Positions 48,090 through 60,286 of a stretch of DNA of 64,000 bases are shown here, in pieces. Origin of the DNA: Desulfuromonas sp. CSMB_57 (GTDB taxonomy: Bacteria; Desulfobacterota; Desulfuromonadia; Desulfuromonadales; Syntrophotaleaceae); NCBI RefSeq assembly GCF_020194955.2, contig NZ_JAFCIY020000028.1, forward strand, positions 1 to 64,000, written 5' to 3'. Position numbers and translations under genes: made by a program. Under the pieces are notes generated by a model. It was given only the letters and a program-made list of their open reading frames with translations. It made no database searches and was not told the origin of the DNA. Position 1 is the first letter of the stretch. Every line of letters begins with the position of its first letter.

Positions 48090-50372
48090 TCAGTGGTGGG
48101 TCAATGGGGCGCAGCTTTGGGTGAATTGGGCGAGATGCTGCAGGACCCGTCGCGGCAGGTTGGTGAACTCCACGCCAAATCCGACCGGAAAGGAAATTTT
48201 GCGGGGCGTCCGGCCCTGATTCAGCCAGACCACTCGCCCGCCGGTTTCGAGAATATGGGTTGGTTTGTCGGGAAGAAAAAAGGCCAGTTTGAGTTCCAGT
48301 CCCTGTCGGACCTGAGCTTGACTGGCCACGAAGATGCCTCGCAGGCTGACATCGGAACTGGTTCCGATGAGGGTGTTGCCGTTGATTTCACAGACTACCG
48401 GGGTGCGGCAGGGGATCCGGATACTTGCACGCTCGGGTTGGGCGTCGCCCAAGGTCATGGCACGAAACTGGTCGGGAAAGGCCTTTTGGTAATAATCCAG
48501 GAAGGCTTCGACGACACGCGGATCGAGGCGGCAGAGACTTTCCTCCTGCAGAGCCTTATAAGCAATGGCCGGCGGCATGGGCCCCCGGTAATGACGCTGG
48601 GCGGTGACGGCTTCAAAAAAATCCGCTACGGCGATGATTTTTGCGCCGATGGGAATGTCGCCGTGATGCAGACCCCGCGGGTAGCCGCTGCCGTCCATTT
48701 TCTCATGGTGGGCTCCGGCCAGCGCCGGTACGCCGCGATAGATGCCGTCAAAACCGATTTCTTGCAGAATCTGCTCGCTGTGCAGGGCATGAGTCCGGAC
48801 AATCTCCCGTTCTTCCGGGGTCAGGGTTCCGGCTTTTTTGAGAATGGCGTCGGGCACCGCAATCTTGCCATAGTCGTGCAACAGGGCCGCGACCCGCACC
48901 ATTTCCGTGTATTCGGTGGAAAGACCCAATTCCCGGCAGATGCCTTGGGAGTAGGCCGTGACCCGGGTGGAGTGGCCGCTGGTCATGGGATCGCGGGCAT
49001 CGATGGTGGCTGCCAGGACCTGCAGCATGGAATCGAATTGCCGACTGCATGAGGTCAATAGCTGGGCATTGTTGAGGCTGGCGCCGATGACATTGGCCAG
49101 TCCCTCCGTCAGGCGCAGATCGCCCTGGGTCAGGCGGCGACCGGAACGCAGGCTGTCCACGACGAGCAGGCCGTTGGCCCGGCCATCGCAGGTTATGGGG
49201 CAGCAGAGCAGGGATTGGCTGCCGGTGCGAACAAAGAATTGCAAACTGGCGGGAGGCAGGCCCGGCGGCGGGTTGTCGACGTCCGCCACCAGAATGCCCC
49301 GCCGGGAAGTGAAGGTCTGCCGCAGAAGGTCTGGTTCCGGTTGTTCATCCAGCAATACCGTGGTGCCCTGCAGCAGGGCCTTGATGGTCGGGTCGTATCC
49401 GAATCCGGCCCGAAAAAGCAATATCCTGCGTGCCGGATCGACCAGCAGAATCATGCCGCGGTCAAAAGCCAGGCGTTTGTTCAGGGTTTGGGCAACACTG
49501 TCGAGCAGGTCTTCAAGGCAGGTTTTGTTGCTGGTCGTTTCGGCGATTTCATTGAGGAGCAGGGCATTGTTGTAGTTATGATTGATCTGCTCGACCAAGG
49601 CTTCGCTGGTGGAACGCAGGTGGTCGATACTGCGAACCAGGCGTTTTTTGTTGAGATGGGAGGCTACGAGATCCAGGAGCAGGGTGCTTCCGACGGTAAG
49701 GGGGAGGACATGAAACAGAGCCCATTGCGGGTCCATGGTGGCTGCGGCTCCCGGCAGCAGCACTGCCAGGGGCACCACCCGGGCTTTTAGTTTCTGGAGC
49801 TTTTCTGCCAGGGAGGGCTGCCAGCGAACCAGATAGCGGCATTGCTGTCGCCCATGGTGGAGGCAGTCCGGATGCTCGACCTGGGCCAGATCCAGGTTGA
49901 AAAGGAAGGTCAGCGCCTCCAGCAGGCCGAGCCGAAACTGACAGTCGTAGGGTGCTTCCGCCGCATGGGCTTCGTGCACCGTGGTAATTTCAACCAGATT
50001 CGGAGCCAGTTGCCGGGCCTTGAGCCGCACCCCGCGGGTCAGGCCGGCGGCAATTCTGGGGAGGGCTTTAAGGGCGCTCAGCGGAGAAGTGCTGCTGTCG
50101 ATGAGGTGGTGGGAGACCCGAAACACTTCTTCGGAAGCGGCGAAACTTCCAGCCTCTTTGGCCAATTGCGCCAGGCCGCTGGCGTGTTGCAGGGCCTGGT
50201 AGAATACTTCGAATTGGCAGCGAGTGAACCAGTGACGGCGATCCGCGACCTGAGTCGCGCTGATCCCCGCTACGTCGAGCAGGTCTTGAAGATTTATGGC
50301 GGGAAATTTGTGCTGGAAGAAGCGAATGTAGTGGGCAACGATACGACTGTTGTAGAGCTTCTCATGGCTCAT
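48090..50372 (-). CDS. HD-GYP phosphodiesterase with V4R-like sensor, GAF and PilZ domains (paralog 2)
   Basis: 760 residues with the same architecture as the paralog at 43.5 kb. The sensor-like N-terminus opens with KLYNSRIVAHYIRFF and ends in DCLHHGRQQCRYLVRW. A membrane segment (about 200-240), GAF (about 290-450), HD-GYP (about 460-630; LLHDYGKIAVPD, HHEKMDGSGYPRG) and PilZ (about 660-755; RASIR, DVSLRG) follow. The family hydrolyses c-di-GMP to pGpG/GMP. It is the first gene of the minus-strand cluster, about 190 bases ahead of the PilZ/GNAT gene. A perfect palindrome lies in its upstream region. Confidence 0.9.
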   Translation of the reverse strand: MSHEKLYNSRIVAHYIRFFQHKFPAINLQDLLDVAGISATQVADRRHWFTRCQFEVFYQALQHASGLAQLAKEAGSFAASEEVFRVSHHLIDSSTSPLSALKALPRIAAGLTRGVRLKARQLAPNLVEITTVHEAHAAEAPYDCQFRLGLLEALTFLFNLDLAQVEHPDCLHHGRQQCRYLVRWQPSLAEKLQKLKARVVPLAVLLPGAAATMDPQWALFHVLPLTVGSTLLLDLVASHLNKKRLVRSIDHLRSTSEALVEQINHNYNNALLLNEIAETTSNKTCLEDLLDSVAQTLNKRLAFDRGMILLVDPARRILLFRAGFGYDPTIKALLQGTTVLLDEQPEPDLLRQTFTSRRGILVADVDNPPPGLPPASLQFFVRTGSQSLLCCPITCDGRANGLLVVDSLRSGRRLTQGDLRLTEGLANVIGASLNNAQLLTSCSRQFDSMLQVLAATIDARDPMTSGHSTRVTAYSQGICRELGLSTEYTEMVRVAALLHDYGKIAVPDAILKKAGTLTPEEREIVRTHALHSEQILQEIGFDGIYRGVPALAGAHHEKMDGSGYPRGLHHGDIPIGAKIIAVADFFEAVTAQRHYRGPMPPAIAYKALQEESLCRLDPRVVEAFLDYYQKAFPDQFRAMTLGDAQPERASIRIPCRTPVVCEINGNTLIGTSSDVSLRGIFVASQAQVRQGLELKLAFFLPDKPTHILETGGRVVWLNQGRTPRKISFPVGFGVEFTNLPRRVLQHLAQFTQSCAPLTHH

Positions 50373-50502
50373 CGCGGTTCGCTTCCGGAAGATTGGATGG
50401 CAAAGCTCTGCCGTCGACCTTTACTGCCCTGCACCGGCATGTTTTGTCGTTTTTTCAATGTCCGACGTCGGGACGGAGTGGATGCTAATCAAGCTTGACG
50501 TC

Positions 50503-50519
50503 GAAATTGTGACAATTTC
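50503..50519. promoter_or_regulatory. 17-base perfect palindrome upstream of HD-GYP paralog 2
   Basis: GAAATTGTGACAATTTC: two 8-base arms around a single G, about 130 bases before the ATG. It overlaps a candidate minus-strand promoter (TTGACC, 17-base spacer, CACAAT). The symmetry suggests a dimeric repressor or activator site. Confidence 0.5.
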
Positions 50520-50603
50520 CAGCCTGTTGGTCAAGAACAAAAATTAGAATACCGATCAGATGATCGTAAAAGGGTGGGATTTCAGGTGGCCATAGCCGTC
50601 GGG

Positions 50604-50669
50604 CCCGGCTAGTGCAGGGGGCCGTCCAGGTCACAAAGCCGTGAACCTGGGTGGCTGCCAATAGCCGGG
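50604..50669 (-). other. Long imperfect hairpin immediately after rarA
   Basis: Outer arms 50604-50611 and 50662-50669 (8 bp) and an inner stem 50626-50634 with 50641-50650 (one bulge, loop AAAGCC), with partial pairing between them. It begins 1 base after the rarA stop. There is no U-tract on the minus strand; on the plus strand TTTATTT follows. The rest of the 298-base gap between HD-GYP paralog 2 and rarA holds only the palindrome. Confidence 0.45.
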
Positions 50670-50670
50670 T

Positions 50671-52017
50671 TTATTTGCCGGTTTCCGAATCGTCCCCTTG
50701 GGCAGAGGTGGCAGGGCGGGAGGAAGCCTGCTGCCGATTCAGGAATTCGCCCATGCGTTGTTCGTAGCCTCGCTGGTTGAGGGCCACGAAGCGGCGGCCC
50801 CGCAGAGCATCGGGCAGATAGTGCTGGGCGACCAGGGCGTCCGGATGGTCGTGGGGATATTGGTAGCCGTCGCCGTATCCCAGTTCTTTCATCAGCCCGG
50901 TGGGCGCATTGCGCAGGTGCAGCGGCACGGGCAGGGCGCCGCTGCGACGAACTTCGGCCAAAGCACGGTCGATGGCCAGGTAGGCAGCGTTGCTTTTGGG
51001 AGCGCAGGCCAGATAGACGGCAGCCTGGGCAAGGGGGATGCGGCCCTCCGGCATGCCGATGAAGTGCAGCGCCTGTTGGGTGGCGACGGCCAGTTGCAGG
51101 CCGCGTGGATCGGCGTTCCCGACATCTTCGGCGGCAAAGATGATCATCCTGCGGATGATGAACAGGGGATCCTCGCCGGCTTCGATCATGCGTGCCAGCC
51201 AATAGATGGCCGCATCCGGATCGGATCCGCGCAGGCTTTTGATGAAGGCCGAGATGACGTTGTAATGCTCCTCGGCGCCTTTGTCGTAGAGCAGCCCGCG
51301 TTTTTGCAGGGCTTCCCGGACCGCCCCGATGCGGATGGCATCCTGGCCGGTGCTGAGGGTGGCGGCGATTTCCAGGGTGTTGAGGGCCACCCGGGCATCT
51401 CCATGGGCCTGGCCGGCCAGGAACTCCAAGGCGTCGTCCTCCGTGGCAGGGAAGCGTCCGGCAAGCCCGCGGGGGTCCGCCAGGGCTCTCTGCAGCAGCA
51501 ACTTGATGTCTTCCGCAGCCAGAGGCTGCAACACGAAAACCCGGGAGCGGGACAGCAGGGCCGCGTTGACTTCGAAGGACGGGTTTTCGGTCGTTGCCCC
51601 GATGAGAATGATATCGCCCCGTTCCACATAGGGGAGAAAGGCATCCTGCTGGGCCTTGTTGAAGCGGTGGATTTCATCGACGAACAGCAGGGTCTTGCGA
51701 TTGTGATAGGCCCGCTCTTCGCGGGCCTGGCGGACGATGTCCCGGATTTCCTTGATGCCTTGCAGCACGGCGGAAAAGAACACGAAGCGGCTGTTGGTGG
51801 AGCCGGCGATGACCTGGCCCAGGGTGGTTTTGCCGGTTCCCGGGGGGCCCCAGAAGATCACCGAGGCGACCTGATCGGCTTCGATCAGGGTGCGCAGAAT
51901 TTTCCCCGGCCCCAGCAGGTGCTGCTGGCCAACCATCTCTTCGAGGGTGCGTGGCCGCAACCGCTCCGCCAAGGGGGCATGGCCTGATCCCTTTGTTGCT
52001 GCATCGAAAAGATCCAC
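50671..52017 (-). CDS. rarA: Replication-associated recombination protein A (RarA/MgsA)
   Basis: A 448-residue clamp-loader-like AAA+ ATPase acting at stalled forks. Motifs are [16 protein letters not shown], Walker [12 protein letters not shown], Walker [12 protein letters not shown] and [12 protein letters not shown]. The C-terminal tetramerisation domain includes [20 protein letters not shown]. The start is GTG at 52017 with GGGGAG 5 bases upstream and the family N-terminus (DLFDAA); the frame extends to 52080. It is divergent from nadK. Confidence 0.95.
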   Translation of the reverse strand: MDLFDAATKGSGHAPLAERLRPRTLEEMVGQQHLLGPGKILRTLIEADQVASVIFWGPPGTGKTTLGQVIAGSTNSRFVFFSAVLQGIKEIRDIVRQAREERAYHNRKTLLFVDEIHRFNKAQQDAFLPYVERGDIILIGATTENPSFEVNAALLSRSRVFVLQPLAAEDIKLLLQRALADPRGLAGRFPATEDDALEFLAGQAHGDARVALNTLEIAATLSTGQDAIRIGAVREALQKRGLLYDKGAEEHYNVISAFIKSLRGSDPDAAIYWLARMIEAGEDPLFIIRRMIIFAAEDVGNADPRGLQLAVATQQALHFIGMPEGRIPLAQAAVYLACAPKSNAAYLAIDRALAEVRRSGALPVPLHLRNAPTGLMKELGYGDGYQYPHDHPDALVAQHYLPDALRGRRFVALNQRGYEQRMGEFLNRQQASSRPATSAQGDDSETGK

Positions 52018-52179
52018 GTCGCTCCCCGTTGTAGACACCGAAATCCGCTGCTCCGAATGTAGCACAGGTGCCCCGTGCACTCAACTGTTTATCCCGCTAA
52101 GTTCTTGAAAGTGATGGACTTTGCCGGTTCGGTGTGATAGGTTTTCGCCAGATTGAAGCGGCTTTTCGGAGAGAATGTC

Positions 52180-53037
52180 ATGAAACGCATCGGAATCTAT
52201 GCAAAGTGCAACCACCCGGATGCGGTCAAGGTGGCCCGGGAACTGAAGCTTTGGCTGTTGGGCCGGGGCATTGAGGTTTTCCTGGAAAAAAATCTGGCCC
52301 GCAACTTGGGCGACGAGGATGCGGGTTGCGAACGGTCGGCGATTCCGGCCCTGGTCGATTTGATTGTCGTGCTGGGCGGCGACGGTACCCTGATTTCCGT
52401 GGCGCGGGAGGTTTGCGATCCCCGAATTCCCATCCTGGGGGTCAATCTGGGCAGTCTCGGTTTCCTTACGGAAATCACTCGCGGCGAACTTTTTCTGTCC
52501 TTGGAAAAGGTCCTGGCGGGGGACTATCAGGTTACCGAACGCATGATGCTCGAAGCGGTCGTGCGTCGCAACGGCGACGAGGCCGGCCGTTTCTGCGTGC
52601 TCAACGATGTGGTGATCAACAAGGGTGCCATCGCCCGCATCATCGATATGGAAGTCTGGGTCGACGATGCCTACCTGACCACCTTCAAAGCCGACGGCTT
52701 GATAATTGCAACACCAACGGGCTCGACAGCCTACAATCTGTCCGCCGGCGGTCCGATTATTTCGCCCGGACTGCACTGTTTCGTGATTTCGCCCATCTGT
52801 CCGCACATGCTGGCCAATCGGCCGTTGATTGTGGCCGACACGGTGAGCATTCGTATCGAGGTCAAATTTCGCGACCAGGATGTGGTGTTGACCGCCGACG
52901 GCCAAGTGGGAATGGAACTGCAAGCCGGCGATGTTGTGGAGATACGCAAGTCACGCCGCAATACCCAGTTGATCAAGAGTCCCTCCAAGGATTATTTCGA
53001 GGTATTGCGTACCAAGCTGGGCTGGGGCGAGCGCTAA
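52180..53037 (+). CDS. nadK: NAD kinase
   Basis: A 285-residue kinase that phosphorylates NAD to NADP. The GGDGT signature is in VLGGDGTLISVARE, with NLGSLGFLTEI, NDVVINKG and the long GLIIATPTGSTAYNLSAGG motif. GGAGA lies 7 bases before the ATG at 52180; an in-frame TTG at 52153 is disfavoured. RecN follows 72 bases on, a neighbourhood common in bacteria. Confidence 0.96.
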   Translation: MKRIGIYAKCNHPDAVKVARELKLWLLGRGIEVFLEKNLARNLGDEDAGCERSAIPALVDLIVVLGGDGTLISVAREVCDPRIPILGVNLGSLGFLTEITRGELFLSLEKVLAGDYQVTERMMLEAVVRRNGDEAGRFCVLNDVVINKGAIARIIDMEVWVDDAYLTTFKADGLIIATPTGSTAYNLSAGGPIISPGLHCFVISPICPHMLANRPLIVADTVSIRIEVKFRDQDVVLTADGQVGMELQAGDVVEIRKSRRNTQLIKSPSKDYFEVLRTKLGWGER

Positions 53038-53109
53038 CGGGGCCGCTGCGCGAGTCGCACGCAACGGCTCTGATCCAGACCCGCTTCGTTTCACGACGGG
53101 GAGAAAGCC

Positions 53110-54783
53110 ATGCTGACCGACCTTCACATTCGCAATCTGGCCATCATCGACCGCCTGCACATTGCTTTCCGGCCCGGTTTCAACGTTCTGACCGGAGAGA
53201 CCGGCGCCGGCAAGTCGATCATCATCGATGCCGTGGCCCTGGTACTCGGCGGCCGGGCCAAACCGGAATTGGTCCGAACCGGCGAGGACGAGGCGGTGGT
53301 GGAGGCGGTTTTCGATCTGGCGGCCCATGAAGATCTGCGCCATAGCGTGGCGGAGGCCGGCTTCGGAGACGAGCCGGAACTGCTCATCAAACGCGTGGTC
53401 AATGCGGCCGGACGTAACCGGATCTTCGTCAACGGATCCTTGGCCAAGCTCTCCCAGTTGCAGCCTCTCACCACCCGCTTGATGAACATCTACGGGCAGC
53501 ATGAGCATCAGAGCCTGCAGCGCACCGAAACCCATCTGGCGTTACTGGATCGTTTCGCCGGCCTGGAATCGGACCTGACGAATTATCGCCGGTTGTTTGA
53601 CGAGGTGCGCGCGCTGCGGCTGGAGTTGGAACGGTTGGCGGTCTCCGAAGTCGAGCGCCGGCAAAAACTGGATCTGCTTACCCATCAATTGCGCGAAATC
53701 ACGGCGGCGGCGCCCAAAATTGGCGAGGATGAAGAATTGGCGGGTGAGCGCCTGCTGCTGCAGAATGGCGAACGCTTGACCCGGGCGGCCAATAACGGCT
53801 ATGAAGCCTTCTATGGTGGCGCGGGGGCGGTCAGCGAACGCCTGGATGCCGTCGCGGCCGAACTGGAAAAACTGCAAAACATCGATCCGATGCTGGGACA
53901 GTTGGCTGAAGAGGTTCGCGGTGCCCTGTATACTGTTGAAGATGTGGCTTTCAAGCTGCGGGAATACGCCGGGCGCGTGGCGTTTGACCCGGATCGCCAA
54001 CAGGAACTGGAAAAACGTCTGGATGTGCTGGCCGGGCTGAAACGCAAGTTCGGCGGCTCCATCCAGGCGGTGCTCGAATTTCAGGCCGAGGCGGCCAAGA
54101 ACATGGAAGAATTGGAAACCAGCGAAGGCCTCCGCTCCGATTTGACCAGCCGCCTGGAAGACCTGCGTCAGCAGTTGTTGGAGCAGGGCCAGAAAATTTC
54201 CGCCGTCCGCCGGGAGGCGGCCGTCCGCCTGAAGGAGGCCATCGAGGGCGAACTGAAGGATCTGGTCATGGAAAAGGCCCGCTTCGAGATGCAGTTTTTT
54301 GCCCTTGACGAACCGGGCTCCAACGGTTTGGAGCGGGGGGAGTTCTACCTCGCGCCCAACCCCGGCGAAGAACCGAAACCCCTGGCCTGGATCGCTTCCG
54401 GCGGCGAACTGTCGCGTATCATGCTGGCTTTGCGCTGTGCCGCGCCGGCCGGCGACGAGGTCCGGACCCTGATTTTTGACGAAATCGATGCGGGCATCGG
54501 TGGCGTTGCCGCCAGCGCCGTGGCCGGCAAACTCAAGGAGATCTCCCGCGAGTTGCAGGTGCTCTGCATCACCCATCTGCCCCAGGTGGCCGGTTTTGCC
54601 GATTATCATTACCGGGTGGTCAAGGAGGAGGTTGCCGGCCGAACAGTGGCGGAGGTCATCGATCTGGACGGTGAAGCACGGGTTGCCGAAATGGCCCGGA
54701 TGCTCGGCGGGGCTCAGATTACCGACCGTACCCTGGAGCACGCTCGGGAGATCATCGTCCAGTCCGGCGGCCACCAGTCATGA
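53110..54783 (+). CDS. recN: DNA repair protein RecN
   Basis: A 557-residue SMC-like ATPase acting in double-strand break repair. The N-terminal LTDLHIRNLAIIDRL and Walker A VLTGETGAGKSIIIDAV are followed by coiled-coil arms (about 160-360). The C-terminal ABC half carries WIASGGELSRIMLAL and the Walker B region TLIFDEIDAGIGG. GGGGAGA precedes the ATG. Confidence 0.96.
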   Translation: MLTDLHIRNLAIIDRLHIAFRPGFNVLTGETGAGKSIIIDAVALVLGGRAKPELVRTGEDEAVVEAVFDLAAHEDLRHSVAEAGFGDEPELLIKRVVNAAGRNRIFVNGSLAKLSQLQPLTTRLMNIYGQHEHQSLQRTETHLALLDRFAGLESDLTNYRRLFDEVRALRLELERLAVSEVERRQKLDLLTHQLREITAAAPKIGEDEELAGERLLLQNGERLTRAANNGYEAFYGGAGAVSERLDAVAAELEKLQNIDPMLGQLAEEVRGALYTVEDVAFKLREYAGRVAFDPDRQQELEKRLDVLAGLKRKFGGSIQAVLEFQAEAAKNMEELETSEGLRSDLTSRLEDLRQQLLEQGQKISAVRREAAVRLKEAIEGELKDLVMEKARFEMQFFALDEPGSNGLERGEFYLAPNPGEEPKPLAWIASGGELSRIMLALRCAAPAGDEVRTLIFDEIDAGIGGVAASAVAGKLKEISRELQVLCITHLPQVAGFADYHYRVVKEEVAGRTVAEVIDLDGEARVAEMARMLGGAQITDRTLEHAREIIVQSGGHQS

Positions 54784-54911
54784 GGGCCGGGGAGCCGTTT
54801 GGAGGCTCCGCAGGTTGCTGAACCCGTTGCGACCTCCATGCCGCAGATGAACCTTCAAGGGGTCCGCCAGGGCCAGGACCGCATTCAGATTTTTCCGCTG
54901 GAGAGAAATGC

Positions 54912-55361
54912 ATGATACGTAAAGCGCGCATTCCGGACGTCAAGGTTATCCACAAGCTGCTGCTCATCTATGCCCAGCAGGGGCTGATGCTGTCCCGATC
55001 CCTCTCGGATATTTATGAGGCCCTGCGCGATTTCTATGTCATCGAGGAGGAGGGGCGGGTGATTGGGACGGTTTCCCTGCATATCTGCTGGGAGGATCTG
55101 GCGGAGGTGCGCTCCCTGGCGGTGTCGCCGGATTACATGCGACGGGGAGTCGGCCGTCTGCTGGTGCAGTCCTGTATCGACGAAGCACGCCAGTTGGGTC
55201 TCAAAAAGCTGTTTGCTCTGACCTATCAGCCCGGGTTTTTCAGCAAAATGGGCTTCCATCTCATCGAAAAGTCGGAACTGCCCCAAAAAATCTGGGGTGA
55301 TTGCATCAAGTGTCCGAAATTCCCGGATTGCGATGAGACTGCCATGAGCCTGGAGTTGTGA
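54912..55361 (+). CDS. argA: N-acetyltransferase, probable short-form N-acetylglutamate synthase
   Basis: A 149-residue GNAT protein. The acetyl-CoA loop is YMRRGVGRLLVQ, preceded by LAEVRSLAVSP. The C-terminus carries cysteines (GDCIKCPKFPDC) and FFSKMGFHLIEKSELP, features of the single-domain ArgA-like acetyltransferases that start arginine synthesis where no kinase-fused ArgA exists. ArgJ, 3 kb downstream, uses or recycles the same acetylated intermediates. The role is inferred from family resemblance. GGAGAG lies before the ATG. Confidence 0.82.
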   Translation: MIRKARIPDVKVIHKLLLIYAQQGLMLSRSLSDIYEALRDFYVIEEEGRVIGTVSLHICWEDLAEVRSLAVSPDYMRRGVGRLLVQSCIDEARQLGLKKLFALTYQPGFFSKMGFHLIEKSELPQKIWGDCIKCPKFPDCDETAMSLEL

Positions 55362-55484
55362 AAGCACGGCGCCCTCCGACCATGGATGGCGCCGCCGTCA
55401 GGTCCAACACTCCCGTCTTTTTCCCGTTGCCCTTCTCTTCAGGTCCCTGCCGTTTCGCCGGCGGTTCCCCGTGCGGCATCTTTC

Positions 55485-55514
55485 TTGCTGAATGCCCGGA
55501 TTTCATGCTAAACT
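55485..55514 (+). promoter_or_regulatory. candidate sigma-70 promoter for secA
   Basis: TTGCTG (55485-55490) and TAAACT (55509-55514) with an 18-base spacer, about 140 bases before the secA start. The 295-base gap also has a 7-bp GC-rich hairpin just after argA (about 55370-55397) without a T-run. Confidence 0.35.
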
Positions 55515-55656
55515 TCCGTGTTTTTTTCAACCGGAATGCGTGCGGCGCTGCGCCTGCAATGCAGATTCGTCGGCTCGGTCAAGGTTGCAGTTTTGCCTGA
55601 AAACGAACTTTTCATTCGCATCGTCCCTGTTGATGGATGATGGACAGGAGTATTAA

Positions 55657-58344
<2,688 letters not shown>

Positions 58345-58379
58345 AAAGGCCGGCCACCTTCGAATAGAGAGGGATTGAT

Positions 58380-59576
58380 ATGGAATGTGTCGATAAAATT
58401 GTTCAGGGTTTCTCTTTTGCCGCGCGGGCCGCGGGCATTCGCCGCTCCGGCCGGCTCGATTTGGGGTTGATCTATTCGCAGCAGCCGGCGCGGGCTGCCG
58501 GGGTGTTCACGACCAACAAGGTCCAGGCGGCTCCCTTGCAGGTGACCCGCGACTGCGTTCGGGCCGGCTTGTGCCAGGCCGTGGTGGTCAACAGCGGCAT
58601 CGCCAACGCCTGCACCGGCGATGCGGGTCTGCAGGCAGCCCGGCGCAGTGCCGCCGTGGCTGCCGACCGCCTCGGCATTGGCGAGGCCCTGGTGGCGGTT
58701 TCGTCCACCGGGGTCATTGGCCAGCAGCTGCCCCTGCCCCTGTTGGAGCAGGAGATCCCCGCCCTGGCGGATGATTTGCGGGCGGACGGCATCGATGCGG
58801 TGGCCCAGGCCATCATGACCACCGATTCCTATCCCAAGTTGTCCAGCCGCCGCGGCCAGGTCGACGGTCGGGAATACACCCTGCTCGGCGTGGCCAAGGG
58901 GGCGGGCATGATTCATCCCAACATGGCGACCATGCTGGCATTCGTCATGACCGATGCCCAGGTTGCCGAAACCTTCATGCCGCAGGCTTTGGCCCAGGCG
59001 GTGGCCGGTTCCTTCAACATCATTACCGTTGATGGCGATACCTCCACCAACGATATGGTTCTGCTGCTGGCCAACGGTGCGGCGCAGACGGCGGAGATCA
59101 CGGCCGATATGGAAGCCGGTCGCCAGTTTGCCCAATTGTTGCGGGAGGTGCTGCTGGATCTGGCCAAAATGATCGTTCGCGACGGCGAGGGGGCCACCAA
59201 GCTGGTGCATGTTGAGGTGGTCGGCGCGGCGGACAGCGAGGACGCGCGCCGGGTGGCCCACAGCATCGCCACCTCCAACCTGGTCAAGACCGCCTTCTTC
59301 GGGGAAGATGCCAACTGGGGGCGGATCATCGCCGCCGTGGGCTATTCGGGCGCGGCCGTCGAGCCCGAGCGCATCGCCATCCGCTTTGACGACATCGCCG
59401 TTGTTCACCAGGGGCTCGGCACCGGGCCGGAGTTGGAGCAACAGGCCACGGCGGTGCTGAAGCGCCCCGAGTTTACCGTGACCGTGGATCTTGGCCTCGG
59501 TGCCGGGAGGGCGGAATACTACACGTCGGATCTGACCTACGAGTACGTCAAGATCAATGCCGCGTACCGCACTTGA
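58380..59576 (+). CDS. argJ: Glutamate N-acetyltransferase / amino-acid acetyltransferase ArgJ
   Basis: 398 residues. Transfers acetyl from N-acetylornithine to glutamate, recycling the acetyl group in arginine synthesis. Autocleavage motif KGAGMIHPNMATMLAF contains the nucleophilic threonine (about T183). FGEDANWGRIIAAVGYSG and the C-terminal YVKINAAYRT are family marks. Presence of a separate ArgA-like gene suggests the monofunctional role, but bifunctional ArgJ cannot be excluded. Confidence 0.96.
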   Translation: MECVDKIVQGFSFAARAAGIRRSGRLDLGLIYSQQPARAAGVFTTNKVQAAPLQVTRDCVRAGLCQAVVVNSGIANACTGDAGLQAARRSAAVAADRLGIGEALVAVSSTGVIGQQLPLPLLEQEIPALADDLRADGIDAVAQAIMTTDSYPKLSSRRGQVDGREYTLLGVAKGAGMIHPNMATMLAFVMTDAQVAETFMPQALAQAVAGSFNIITVDGDTSTNDMVLLLANGAAQTAEITADMEAGRQFAQLLREVLLDLAKMIVRDGEGATKLVHVEVVGAADSEDARRVAHSIATSNLVKTAFFGEDANWGRIIAAVGYSGAAVEPERIAIRFDDIAVVHQGLGTGPELEQQATAVLKRPEFTVTVDLGLGAGRAEYYTSDLTYEYVKINAAYRT

Positions 59577-59611
59577 AAGGCGCCGGAAGGATTCGTCCGG
59601 CGGCGCAGGAC

Positions 59612-60286
59612 ATGAACAGCATCGCCTCGGCCATTGACCATACCCTGCTGCGGCCGACGGCCACGGCGGCGGATATCGAGCAACTTTGCCGTGAAGCCCG
59701 GCACTGGAACTTCGCATCCGTGTGCCTGGCGCCGGTGCATGTTGCGCTGGCCGCCGGCCTGCTGCAGGACAGCAGGGTGGCGGTGGGTACGGTAGTCGGT
59801 TTTCCCTGCGGCTATGACCTGCCGGAGACAAAAGCCTTTGCCGCCCGTTCGGCCTTGGCCGCCGGTGCCACCGAGATCGACATGGTCATTCATTTGGGGG
59901 CGGCCCTGGAGGGCCGCCTGGCAAGCATTCACGCCGATATCACGGCAGTAGTGGCCGCTGTTCCGGGCGCCCTGGTCAAGGTCATCATCGAATGCTGCTA
60001 TCTCACGGATGAACAGAAAACGGTCCTGACCGAGACGGTGGTGGCTGCCGGCGCCGCCTATGTCAAGACCTCGACGGGCTTCGCCCCCGGTGGAGCGACC
60101 CCGGCCGATGTCGCCCTTCTGCATCGGGTGGCGGCAGGGCGTATCTCCGTCAAGGCGGCCGGGGGCATTCGGGATCTGGCCGCCGCTCGCGCCATGCTGG
60201 CGGCCGGGGCGAGCCGCCTCGGCACCAGCAGCGGCGTGGCCATCGTGCAGGCCGAGAGTCGGCTCCGCAAGGGAACGCCGGCATGA
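59612..60286 (+). CDS. deoC: Deoxyribose-phosphate aldolase
   Basis: A 224-residue class I aldolase splitting 2-deoxyribose 5-phosphate into glyceraldehyde 3-phosphate and acetaldehyde. It shows IDHTLLRPTAT, the Schiff-base lysine in AYVKTSTGF and the second conserved lysine in SVKAAGGIR. I chose the ATG at 59612; a TTG at 59573 overlapping the argJ stop is possible, and neither has an ideal ribosome site. It overlaps deoB by ATGA (60283-60286). Confidence 0.95.
   Translation: MNSIASAIDHTLLRPTATAADIEQLCREARHWNFASVCLAPVHVALAAGLLQDSRVAVGTVVGFPCGYDLPETKAFAARSALAAGATEIDMVIHLGAALEGRLASIHADITAVVAAVPGALVKVIIECCYLTDEQKTVLTETVVAAGAAYVKTSTGFAPGGATPADVALLHRVAAGRISVKAAGGIRDLAAARAMLAAGASRLGTSSGVAIVQAESRLRKGTPA

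Noticed and set aside
55370-55397. 7-bp GC-rich hairpin after argA as a terminator
   Set aside because: No T-run follows; noted within the secA promoter entry only.
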